Of a DNA stretch of 54,769 nt, positions 45,033 through 53,326 are shown piece after piece. Under the pieces are notes generated by a model. It worked only from the letters and a program-made list of their open reading frames with translations, had not been told where the DNA came from and did not search any database. Position 1 is the stretch's first letter, and each line of letters begins with the position of its first letter. Source of the DNA: Oscillospiraceae bacterium (GTDB lineage Bacteria > Bacillota > Clostridia > Oscillospirales > Oscillospiraceae); NCBI GenBank assembly GCA_031260605.1, contig JAISLF010000091.1, positions 1-54,769 on the forward strand. Reading direction: 5' to 3'. The position numbers and the translations under genes are program-made.

Positions 45033-45578
45033 ATGACTACACCGCCGCGCCGAATAAACGCCGATATTGTATACGAAAGTCTGCTGCCGTGGCTTCGTGA
45101 GGTGCAGAACTTACCGCGCCGAATTCCAATGCTCGGGCGCGAGTTTGAGGTGACGCACACCGGAGTTGAGCTGCTGTCCGGGCGGCCTATGCACATAAAC
45201 GCAAAGAGCGTGCTGATTTGGTACGTAAAAACAGACTGCCGCGCGGCTCCTGCCGGGACATTTACGCCGCTTACCGGCTTTTCACACGGCATTTTCTCGT
45301 CGAACAACAGCGGTATGCAGAACCAAAGCGTCCGCATATCCCGCGCCGAGTTTGAGCAGACCGCAGCGGCGCTCGGCGGCACGATTATCGACGCAAAACC
45401 CGGCACCGCGCGCGCCTTTATCCCGGCGCTGCCAAATGTGCCGGTTCTGCTGACATATACCGAGGGCGATGAGGAGTTTCCCGCCGCAATTGATATGAAG
45501 TTTACTGGGAACGCAACGGAGTTTTTGCCTTTCGAGACGCTGGCCGTGTTTGGAGGGCTGGTTAGAGGGGAGTTTTAG
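45033..45578 (+). CDS. DUF3786-like protein
   Basis: 181-residue soluble protein resembling the DUF3786 family found in acetogens and other anaerobes. The C-terminal part (PVLLTYTEGDEEFPAAIDMKF) is the clearest match. No cysteine cluster is present (one Cys only). The ORF-track start (44979) lies inside the promoter. ATG at 45033 with AAAGGAG 7 nt upstream is the clear start. Function is unknown; in other genomes the family often lies near corrinoid/CODH genes, which are distant here. Confidence 0.7.
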   Translation: MTTPPRRINADIVYESLLPWLREVQNLPRRIPMLGREFEVTHTGVELLSGRPMHINAKSVLIWYVKTDCRAAPAGTFTPLTGFSHGIFSSNNSGMQNQSVRISRAEFEQTAAALGGTIIDAKPGTARAFIPALPNVPVLLTYTEGDEEFPAAIDMKFTGNATEFLPFETLAVFGGLVRGEF

Positions 45579-45589
45579 CCGGGGCAGGA

Positions 45590-46262
45590 GGTAACCTGCG
45601 GCGGCGGGGCTTTGTTTTGATGGCGACTGAAGTGTTTTGGCGGACGGTTTTTTGGATTTAAGAACTGGTGGTTGGTTCTGCTTAATGCTTGTTCACCAGA
45701 AGCGCTGGTGGCAGCGCAAACGTGCCGCTACGCGTGGCGGCGGTTACTTTTTTCCGCTTCGCCGGAAAAAAGTAACCAAAAAAGGGGCGACTTCTTTAGA
45801 AGAAGCAATCTTTTTTTTATGCCGGGCGTGATTGTGCGGCAATATAGTCCCTGCCCGCCCCGCGACAGGTGCGGAGAAGCATCCGAACGCCAGCGCACCG
45901 CCGCACGCAGGGGCGAAGCCGGGCGCGGGGCTAAAGACTCGGGTAAGGCTGTAAGCCGCCGCGAACTGCGGTGGGGGTGGTAACCGGAAGGACTATGCTG
46001 CTACGATTGCTGACGCACATTGTGCGGCATACAGTACGTGTCCCGACGCGGCGGCTGTTGTGGTTACAGCGGGTGCAAACTTACGGTTCAAGGCAATGCC
46101 CCGCTACCACGACAATCTCCGTAGGGGACGGCGTCTTCGACGTCCCTTGTTTGGTTTGTCGCAGACATTTGCGTCAAACAACTGCGCCCTGCTGTGTGGG
46201 TGCGTTGGGTGCGTCCGTCTTTCTTCGCGCGTTGCGCGTCGTGACACGCGGGGTTGGGACTG
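45590..46262 (-). repeat. Dispersed hairpin-rich repeat, copy R4 (inverted)
   Basis: Inverted relative to R1, R3 and R5. It contains the 15-bp stem GGTTACTTTTTTCCG (45742-45777), the CTTCTTTAGAAGAAG palindrome (about 45790-45805), and toward 46.1 kb the segment with GGGACGGCGTC. Collinear with about 36.88-37.6 kb. No gene; the listed ORFs cross the repeat. Confidence 0.8.
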
Positions 46263-47115
46263 CCGCAACAGCGTAGAGAACACTCGAACCTACGCCAAAA
46301 CACTCTGGAGGACACCGCGGAACGCGGTGTCCAGTCCGCACACCTTGTGGCAAACGGGACGCACTTACTTGCCGCACAATACAGCGCAGGCGCGGTGCGG
46401 CAAACCACCGTCAAGTCTGTTTGGCACCCGACGGCAGTTCGCGACAACTTACAGCCTTACACGAGTCACCAACGCCGCGACAGGCTTCGCCCCTGTGTGC
46501 GACGGTGCGTAGGCGTTCGGACGGTACACTGCAATACGTCGCGGGGACAGGCATAAGCCTCCGTCCCACCACGGCAGTTCCCGTATAAAAAAAAGATTGC
46601 TTCTTCTAAAGAAGTCGCCCCTTTTTGGTTACTTTTTCCGGCGAAGCGGAAAAAGTAACCGCCCGCCGCGCAGGCGCTTTGCAGAGCGGCGAGGCGAAGC
46701 TTCGCCGCAATTACAAACATAGCAACCTGCGCCGCAGGTCTACGGTTGCAAACGAGTAAAAGCAAAACAAAACGGCGAAGCAAACCCCGGGCGGCAGGTT
46801 GCCGCCCCTACGTCCGACAAAACACCGGGCGGCATCCGCAACAAGGGACGATGAGGGCATCGTCCCCTACAGAAGCGAAGCCCTTAACAAGTAACCGCCC
46901 GCCGCGCAGGCGCTTTGCAGCGCACCGCGGCGAAGCTTCGCCGCAATTTCAAACAACGCACCCTGCGCCGCAGGTAACACGCTTGCACCCGAGTAAAAGC
47001 AACATAAAGTGGCGAAGCAACCCCCGGGCGACCGGGACGGTTGCCCCTACACCCGCCCAAAAGCACCGTAAAAAAGGGACGCTGTGAACAGCGTCCCTTA
47101 CAAAAATCAAACCCC
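46263..47115 (+). repeat. Dispersed hairpin-rich repeat, copy R5 with tandem unit
   Basis: Forward copy abutting R4, so 45.59-46.95 kb forms a large imperfect palindrome. It includes GGACACCGCG/CGCGGTGTCC (10-bp perfect stem), the stem GGTTACTTTTTCCG (46627-46660), and then two tandem ~230-bp units (about 46655-46886 and 46887-47112). Each unit has a GGGCGGCAG-type and a GGGACG...CGTCCC hairpin. No coding region was seen before aroQ. Confidence 0.8.
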
Positions 47116-47141
47116 TGAAAAAACCGCCCCTGCAATTTCCT

Positions 47142-47585
47142 TTACTTCTCCAAAATCCCCTTGAGCGTCAGCACCGCCTCGCGGTATCCCTCGAATCCAA
47201 GCCCCGCGACCGTCCTCACACACGCAAGCCCAGCGTAGGACACTTGCCGGAACGCTTCCCGCTCCGATACCTGCGACAGGTGCACCTCAACCGCCGGAAG
47301 TGCCACCGCCTTCAGCGCGTCGAGAATCGCGACGGAGGTGTGCGTGTACGCCGCCGGATTTATGACGATTCCGTCGAACACACCGAGCGCCTCTTGGATT
47401 TTCGTCACAATATCGCCCTCGTGGTTGGACTGGTACAGCTCTGCCTCCACACCCTGCTCCGCGCACGCGCCGCGAATGTATTCGCACAGGTCTGCATAGG
47501 TCTTTTTGCCGTAAATGTCAGGCTCGCGCACGCCGAGCATATTGAGATTCGGCCCGTTGATGACCAGCAGCTTAATTGTTTTCAT
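47142..47585 (-). CDS. aroQ: 3-dehydroquinate dehydratase, type II (AroQ)
   Basis: Dodecameric type II dehydroquinase of 147 residues: NGPNLNMLGVREPDIYG with the catalytic Tyr, NPAAYTHTSVAI, and EVHLSQVSEREAFRQVS. The ORF-track start is inside the upstream gene. ATG at 47585 with GGAGG 7 nt upstream is preferred, giving a 14-nt overlap with aroE/K. Last gene of the aromatic operon, which runs out into the repeat block without a clear terminator. Confidence 0.95.
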   Translation of the reverse strand: MKTIKLLVINGPNLNMLGVREPDIYGKKTYADLCEYIRGACAEQGVEAELYQSNHEGDIVTKIQEALGVFDGIVINPAAYTHTSVAILDALKAVALPAVEVHLSQVSEREAFRQVSYAGLACVRTVAGLGFEGYREAVLTLKGILEK

Positions 47586-48801
47586 TGAACAGCCTCCAAA
47601 TTTCCCGCGCCGAGTCCTCGGCATTTATGTTTTGAACCGCCGCATCGCTTGCGCGCTCGTAATACGCGCCGCGTTCTGCCAGCATTTTGTCCAGAGCGAC
47701 CGCGTCTGACGACAGCGGACGTCCGTTTGTCGCGAGCTGCGAGGTTTTCCGCGTCAGCCAGACGACAAAGCCATTCCGGCGCATTGCGTCAATATTCTCG
47801 CGGCGCAGAACAGCTCCGCCGCCTGTCGAGACGACAAGTCCGTTTTGCAAAAGGCGCTTTTCTGTTACCTCCGCCTCAATATCCCGAAACACCTTTTCGC
47901 CTTGCTTTGCGAAAATTTCGGGGATTGCCGTCCCGGCTGCTTTGACGACCTCGTCGTCCGTATCGAAAAACGCGCGGCCTGAAATGTCCGATATAAGCCG
48001 TCCTACGGTTGACTTGCCGCTCCCCGGCATTCCGACGAGGACTATGTTTTTCAGTGATCGCGTGAGTTCAGCCAAAACCTGCTCGATTTTGCCGTCCGGC
48101 AGCTTGCCGTCCGTGAAAAGCTCTCCCGCATATGCCGCTTGCGCAACGAGCATCGGCAGTCCGCTCGTGTGCGGAACCGCAAGCTCCTCCGCTTGCAGTG
48201 TCAGCGCCGTTTTCAGCGGATTGTACACGACATCCGCAACGCCCGCCAGCTTCGGAAAGTCCGCGAGGTCAATAAGCCGGTCACGGCAGTTGGGGTGCGT
48301 CCCAACAGGTGTTGTGTTGACGATAATCTGCGCGTCACTATGGCGGCTTAGGTTCCCGTAATTGTCCTCTCCGCTGCGCGAGATGTTCACAAGCTCACCC
48401 GCGCCGAGCGAGGAAAGCGCCGCTCTTGCAGTCTTGGACGTTGCGCCGCTGCCGAGTATCAGCGTTTTTTTGCCCGCAGGGTCAATCCCCGCGCGGCGCA
48501 GCATATACAAAAAACCTGCGAAGTCGGTGTTATGCCCGGAAAGCGTGCCGTCTTTTTCGCGCACGACCGTGTTGACGCAACCGATTTTCTCCGCTTCGAG
48601 TGACACGCTGTCGAGAAACCGCAGAACTCTCGTTTTGTACGGATTTGTGACGTTCAGCCCCGCAAAATCTCGGGACGAAAGCAAACTGTCAAAGCCTGCC
48701 TCGTCAAGGCTACGCATTTCGTACTCATACCCGAACAGCGCCTCGTGAATTCGCTTTGAGTGGCTGTAGGAAAGATTGCCGCCTACTAATCCGAAACGCA
48801 T
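47572..48801 (-). CDS. Fused shikimate dehydrogenase-shikimate kinase (AroE-AroK)
   Basis: 409 residues with two complete enzymes. AroE (about 1-245): GGNLSYSHSKRIHEALF, NVTNPYKT with catalytic Lys56, HNTDFAGF with Asp93, GSGATSKTA nucleotide loop. AroK (about 250-409): P-loop VGMPGSGKSTVG (K263), DTDDEVV, STGGGAVLR. They catalyse two consecutive steps, 3-dehydroshikimate to shikimate to shikimate-3-phosphate. The ORF-track ORF (568 aa) begins inside pheA in another frame. The ATG at 48801 with GGGAGG upstream is the true start and overlaps the pheA stop by 16 nt. Confidence 0.95.
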   Translation of the reverse strand: MRFGLVGGNLSYSHSKRIHEALFGYEYEMRSLDEAGFDSLLSSRDFAGLNVTNPYKTRVLRFLDSVSLEAEKIGCVNTVVREKDGTLSGHNTDFAGFLYMLRRAGIDPAGKKTLILGSGATSKTARAALSSLGAGELVNISRSGEDNYGNLSRHSDAQIIVNTTPVGTHPNCRDRLIDLADFPKLAGVADVVYNPLKTALTLQAEELAVPHTSGLPMLVAQAAYAGELFTDGKLPDGKIEQVLAELTRSLKNIVLVGMPGSGKSTVGRLISDISGRAFFDTDDEVVKAAGTAIPEIFAKQGEKVFRDIEAEVTEKRLLQNGLVVSTGGGAVLRRENIDAMRRNGFVVWLTRKTSQLATNGRPLSSDAVALDKMLAERGAYYERASDAAVQNINAEDSAREIWRLFNENN

Positions 48802-49928
48802 TCGGCGTATCCTCCCAGTATTCTGAACCGCGTCGCGTTCTGCGCAATCTGGCTCAGCATTCGTATTGTCGCGTCCTCGCGAATAGGCGCGTCTATTGTC
48901 AGAATAAAGCGGTACTGAAAGTCCGTTCCCGGCTCCGGCATACTCTCGATTTTGGACACATTGAAGCCGAACGCCGCGATTTTGTCGAGACACACGGCAA
49001 GGCTGCCGTTTTCGTGCGGCAGACTCAAAAGAACCGTCACCCTGTCCGGCGACTCCGGTATCTGCATTTCGCGCGACAGGCACAGGAAGCGCGTGTAGTT
49101 GCCCTTTTCGTTCTGAATGTCGCGTTTTAGCACAGTCAGACCGTAAATTTCGCCGCAAAGCTCGGAGCCTATTGCCGCAAGCGCGGTGTCCGCCTTTTCC
49201 GCGACCTCGCGCGCCGCAAAGGCTGTGTTTCCGCGCTCGGATTCCTTTAGCTTTTGCTTTTTTATGAAGTCCGCGCACTGTCCGAGTGCCTGCGGGTGCG
49301 AAATTACCGTCTTAATGTCGCCGAACAGCGTTCCCGGCACCGTCAGCAGACACTGGCTGACCTTGAGCTTAACGCTGCGCACAATATAGGCGTTTCTCGC
49401 CGCAAGCAGGCTGTACACCTCACTGATCGAGCCGAAAATCGAGTTCTCGCACGGCACGAGTCCGTAGCGGCAAAGCCCGTTTTCAACGGCCGAAAACACC
49501 GCCGAGAAGCTGTCAAAAAACAGCAGGTTTGAGGCGTTCAGCGTTTTTTGCGCGCACAGGTGCGAAAACGCGCCCTCCACGCCCTGAACCGCAACGGCAT
49601 AGTCCGCCGTAAAGTCCGGCGGGCTTGCAAAAGCGGGTTCTAACAGCGAACGCAGCTCACTGTCGCTTTTCAGCAGCTCCGCCTGATAGTCCTTGGACAG
49701 CGACATTATATAGGTGTAAATCTGCCGCGCATAAGGCGCAAGCTCCGCCTTGACGGCGCTCTGCACGCGCTCAAGCACCGCATTTTCGCGCGCCGTGTCT
49801 GTTATCGCAAGTCCGGACAGCTCCTTTTCCCGCGCAACCTCCGCCGAAACCTCCATACGCCGCTCAAAAAGCGCCGCAAGCTCCTTGTCGATTCTGTTGA
49901 TTTCCTCGCGCTGTGCGTCCAAACTCAT
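48786..49928 (-). CDS. pheA: Chorismate mutase-prephenate dehydratase PheA
   Basis: Bifunctional P-protein of 380 residues: AroQ-class chorismate mutase helix bundle (1-90, INRIDKELAALFERRMEVS), prephenate dehydratase (about 105-285, with GVEGAFSHLCA and ENSIFGSISEVYSLL), and a C-terminal ACT domain (about 295-370, including the SKIESMPEPG region, cf. ESRP) for Phe feedback inhibition. The ESRP-like motif is changed to ESMP. It commits the operon to Phe. The start overlaps the aroC stop by 4 nt. Confidence 0.95.
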   Translation of the reverse strand: MSLDAQREEINRIDKELAALFERRMEVSAEVAREKELSGLAITDTARENAVLERVQSAVKAELAPYARQIYTYIMSLSKDYQAELLKSDSELRSLLEPAFASPPDFTADYAVAVQGVEGAFSHLCAQKTLNASNLLFFDSFSAVFSAVENGLCRYGLVPCENSIFGSISEVYSLLAARNAYIVRSVKLKVSQCLLTVPGTLFGDIKTVISHPQALGQCADFIKKQKLKESERGNTAFAAREVAEKADTALAAIGSELCGEIYGLTVLKRDIQNEKGNYTRFLCLSREMQIPESPDRVTVLLSLPHENGSLAVCLDKIAAFGFNVSKIESMPEPGTDFQYRFILTIDAPIREDATIRMLSQIAQNATRFRILGGYAECVSD

Positions 49929-51010
49929 AAAAACCTCCCTGCCGCCATAAGGTCGGCAATCGCCACGGCCGCCGCCGCCGTTATCGCGGGGACAGCACGC
50001 GGCAGAATCGACGGGTCGTGACGGCCGCCGACTGTTATTTGCGTGTTGGTGTTTGTTTTCATATTTACCGTTTCCTGCGGCACGGCAACCGACGGCGTCG
50101 GCTTTACCGCCGCGCGGAATATCACGGGCATTCCTGTTGTAATGCCGCCGAGAATGCCGCCGGCGTTGTTTGTTTTCGCGCCGAGCTTGCCGTTTTCGTC
50201 AAAGAACAGGCTGTCGTTATTTTCACTGCCGCGCATACCGGCGGCGGCGAAACCCGCGCCGAACTCAAGCCCCTTGACTGCCGGCACGGAAAACACGGCG
50301 TGGGCTATAACTGACTCCACGCTGTCATACATCGGCTCTCCGACTCCCGCAGGCAGACCTGTAACAGCGCACTCAATAACGCCACCGAGAGAATCGCCGT
50401 CAGCCTTTGCCGCAAGGATTTTTTCTGTCATTTTCGCCGCAGCTTCGGGCAAAATCACGGGAAGTGCGTTTGTCAGAATTGCGTCCGCGTCTGAGGGCGC
50501 GAGCGGATCAAACGGCTTGTCTGTGACTCCGCCGAGTGACAGTATGTGCGCCGCAAACTTGACCCCGCGCGCTTGCAGCAGCTGCAGGCAAAGCCCGCCC
50601 GCAAAGCACAGGGGCGCAGTCAGCCGCCCGGAAAAATGGCCGCCGCCGCGAATGTCGTGATACTCGCCGTATTTCAGTATCGCTGCAAGGTCCGAATGAC
50701 CGGGACGCGGCGTTTCGAGATAGCCCGAATAGTCCTGCGAGCGCGTGTTTGTGTTGCGGATAACGGCGGCGATTGCCCCGCCTGTCGCGTGTCCGTCTTG
50801 TATGCCGGAAAGCAGCTCAAATTCGTCTGCTTCTGACCGCGCGGTCGAGGTTGCGGAGCCGCCCGGCGCGCGCCTTGCCATAAAGCGCCGCACCTCGTCA
50901 AGGTCAATCGCGGTACCTGCGGGTATTCCGTCGAGCACGCAACCGATTCCTGCCGTGTGCGAACCGCCGAACACCGTCATTCTGATATTTGTCCCAAAGC
51001 TAAACGACAT
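49925..51010 (-). CDS. aroC: Chorismate synthase AroC
   Basis: FMNH2-dependent conversion of EPSP to chorismate. The 361-residue protein has MARRAPGG, RNTNTRSQDY, RPGHSDLAAILKYG and the clostridial-type RGGGHFSGRLTAP. The N-terminal family signature FGESHG reads FGGSHT here. ATG at 51010 with GGAGG 8 nt upstream is preferred over the ORF-track GTG/TTG-type start. Overlaps the aroA stop by 11 nt. Confidence 0.95.
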   Translation of the reverse strand: MSFSFGTNIRMTVFGGSHTAGIGCVLDGIPAGTAIDLDEVRRFMARRAPGGSATSTARSEADEFELLSGIQDGHATGGAIAAVIRNTNTRSQDYSGYLETPRPGHSDLAAILKYGEYHDIRGGGHFSGRLTAPLCFAGGLCLQLLQARGVKFAAHILSLGGVTDKPFDPLAPSDADAILTNALPVILPEAAAKMTEKILAAKADGDSLGGVIECAVTGLPAGVGEPMYDSVESVIAHAVFSVPAVKGLEFGAGFAAAGMRGSENNDSLFFDENGKLGAKTNNAGGILGGITTGMPVIFRAAVKPTPSVAVPQETVNMKTNTNTQITVGGRHDPSILPRAVPAITAAAAVAIADLMAAGRFL

Positions 51011-52277
51011 CTGCACATCCTCCGAGCCTGTTGTAGTCCTCAAAAAACTGAGGATACGATTTTTTGACGCTCTCCGCGTCTGTAATCATACTTGTTCCGC
51101 TCGCGCACGCGGCGGCGACCGCAAACGCCATAACAATGCGGTGGTCGTCGTAGCCAAACATCGCCGCGCCCGTCAGCGCTCCGCCGTGTATCTCGAGGCT
51201 GTCGGCAGTCTCCGTAACGCGCACGCCCATTATGGCGAGGTTTGCGGCACAGGCCGCAAGCCTGTCGCTCTCCTTTATTCGCAGACGCGCGGCGTTCTCG
51301 ATTCGCGAAACGCCGGGAATATTCGCCATAAGCACCGCAAGCGCGGGTGCAAGATCAGGAAAGCCTGATACGTCAACATTTATCGGCCGCAACTGCCCTT
51401 CTTTTACGGTAAAGCTCCCGCCCGATTCGGTAACGACCGCCCCAATATCCCGCACAATCCGGAGTATCGCCCTGTCAGGCTGGCTCGACGTTTTCGACAG
51501 TCCCGATACCGTGATTCCGTCCTCCGACAGCGCACCGAGTGTAATCCAAAACGCGGCCGACGACCAGTCCCCCTCCGCGCACAAGGCGGAGGTGTCAGGC
51601 GGTACGGTATACCTCTGCCCCGCAGGGATTTCCCAGCCGTCCGGCAGAGCGCGAACCGCAATGCCGAATTTTTGCAGCGCGAATACAGTCATATCAATAT
51701 ATTCCGTACTCTCCGGCGGGCTTGTCAGCGTGATTTTGCACGCCTGCCCGGTGAGCGGCGCGGCAAACAGCAGTCCCGAAACGTACTGCGAGCTGATGTT
51801 TCCCGGCAGGGCAAATTCCCCGCCCGCGAGCCGCCCGGACATGTCAAGCGGCAGTGTGTCCCCTACCCTAACGCCGCTCTGCCGCAGCAGCGCCGTCATT
51901 GTGTCAATCGGGCGTTGCGGCAGTCTGCCCTGCCCGATTATCGTCGCCGAAACACCAAGGGCGGCGGCGACAGGCAGCAAAAACCGCAGTGTCGAACCGC
52001 TTTCACGGCAGTTCAGCACAGCCGTTTGCGGCGGTTCGCTTGGCGGTGTTACTGCAATGCCGCTGTCATTTGTGGCAAACTGTGCGCCGAGAGCCGTCAG
52101 GCAATCCATTGTCGCGTAAATATCCTGTGACAGCTCGCTTGTCCCGCCCGGCACAGCAATTTCACACGGACGGTCGGCCAGCGCCGCGCAAATCAGCAGT
52201 CTGTGCAGGTCGGACTTTGAAACAGGCGGCGTGACGCTGCCGGAAAGCGCGCCGTCAGGCCTTATAATCACGTTCAT
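51000..52277 (-). CDS. aroA: 3-phosphoshikimate 1-carboxyvinyltransferase (EPSP synthase) AroA
   Basis: Joins PEP and shikimate-3-phosphate. The 425-residue protein has PPVSKSDLHRLLI (PEP/S3P-binding Lys and Arg), GSTLRFLLPVAAALG, and the C-terminal KESDRLAA and DDHRIVMAFAVAA. The usual GSKS start motif reads VSKS. ATG overlaps the aroB stop by 4 nt. The divergence from the enteric type suggests a class II-like enzyme. Confidence 0.95.
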   Translation of the reverse strand: MNVIIRPDGALSGSVTPPVSKSDLHRLLICAALADRPCEIAVPGGTSELSQDIYATMDCLTALGAQFATNDSGIAVTPPSEPPQTAVLNCRESGSTLRFLLPVAAALGVSATIIGQGRLPQRPIDTMTALLRQSGVRVGDTLPLDMSGRLAGGEFALPGNISSQYVSGLLFAAPLTGQACKITLTSPPESTEYIDMTVFALQKFGIAVRALPDGWEIPAGQRYTVPPDTSALCAEGDWSSAAFWITLGALSEDGITVSGLSKTSSQPDRAILRIVRDIGAVVTESGGSFTVKEGQLRPINVDVSGFPDLAPALAVLMANIPGVSRIENAARLRIKESDRLAACAANLAIMGVRVTETADSLEIHGGALTGAAMFGYDDHRIVMAFAVAAACASGTSMITDAESVKKSYPQFFEDYNRLGGCADVV

Positions 52278-53326
52278 CGGCGCAAAACCTCAAGTCCGTC
52301 AGCGATAAACCCCTCAATTTCGCCCACATCAAGCGGTACGACCTCCGCGCTGCCGATTCGCGTCGGCAAAATCAGGTCTATTTTCCCGCCGGCAAGCTTT
52401 TTGTCAGACAAAACAGCCTGTGCCAGCTCCGCCGCGCCGTACTCCGTGCCGCGCGGCAGTCCGTGGCGGCGCAGTGCCGCAAGCAGCGGGTCAAGACAGC
52501 CTGACGCAAGTCCGCGCTTTTGCGCGGAGGCAACGGCAACCGCCATTCCGGCGGCAACGGCAAAGCCGTGCGGCACAGCGTAGTCCGACAGCTTTTCGAC
52601 TGCGTGACCGACCGTGTGGCCGAAGTTAAGAAGCTTCCGCACACCCGATTCCCGCTCGTCCTGCGAGACAATCTCCGCTTTTATCTCAATGCAGCGCAGA
52701 ATATCCGCAAGCTCCGGTGTGTCGGAGTCCGCCAGTCTTGCAAAAAGCTCCGCGTCCCGAATAACGCCGGTTTTCAGCATTTCGGCGGTTCCGTTTTTGA
52801 TTTGCAGCTCAGGCAGTGTCGTCAGAGTATCCGCGTCGAGAAAAACAGCCGTTGGCTGCCAGAACGCACCCGTGAGATTTTTGCCGTGCGCAAGGTTCAC
52901 GCCCGTTTTGCCGCCGACAGAGGAATCGACCATTGCAAGCAGCGTCGTCGGAATCTGGTAAAACTCAATTCCGCGCATAAAAGCGGATGCGGCAAAGCCC
53001 GCAAGGTCGCCCACGACTCCGCCGCCGAGTGCGAATATCTTGTCTGTGCGCGAAAATCTCAGCATAGCCAAAACCTCGAGTATTTCGCCGAACACCGTCA
53101 GATTTTTCGCCTGCTCGCCGCTTTTGAACACGAATCTATGCACCGAAAATCCCGCTTTCTTCAGCGACTGCTCAACGGTGTCGCAGTACAGCGGGGCGAC
53201 GTTACTGTCGGTCACAATAAGCGCCTTTTCGCCGGGCGCCGCCGTGACAGGCAGGTGCGAAAGCAGTCCGCGTTCTGCAAAAACGGAGTAGCTCCGCTGA
53301 TTTGTTTGTACCTGTATCTCTGTCAT
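52274..53326 (-). CDS. aroB: 3-dehydroquinate synthase AroB
   Basis: NAD- and metal-dependent cyclisation of DAHP. The 350-residue protein has GGGVVGDLAGFAASAFMRG, PTTLLAMVDSSVGGKTGVN and the metal ligands in LNFGHTVGHAVE. Starts one nt into the stop of aroF, so coupled. The stop overlaps aroA. Confidence 0.97.
   Translation of the reverse strand: MTEIQVQTNQRSYSVFAERGLLSHLPVTAAPGEKALIVTDSNVAPLYCDTVEQSLKKAGFSVHRFVFKSGEQAKNLTVFGEILEVLAMLRFSRTDKIFALGGGVVGDLAGFAASAFMRGIEFYQIPTTLLAMVDSSVGGKTGVNLAHGKNLTGAFWQPTAVFLDADTLTTLPELQIKNGTAEMLKTGVIRDAELFARLADSDTPELADILRCIEIKAEIVSQDERESGVRKLLNFGHTVGHAVEKLSDYAVPHGFAVAAGMAVAVASAQKRGLASGCLDPLLAALRRHGLPRGTEYGAAELAQAVLSDKKLAGGKIDLILPTRIGSAEVVPLDVGEIEGFIADGLEVLRR

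Noticed and set aside
45971-46556. Plus-strand ORFs of 100-150 aa in the repeat block before aroQ
   Set aside because: They lie in repeat copies R4/R5, are not kept in frame in the homologous copy at 36.9-37.3 kb, and lack ribosome-binding sites.
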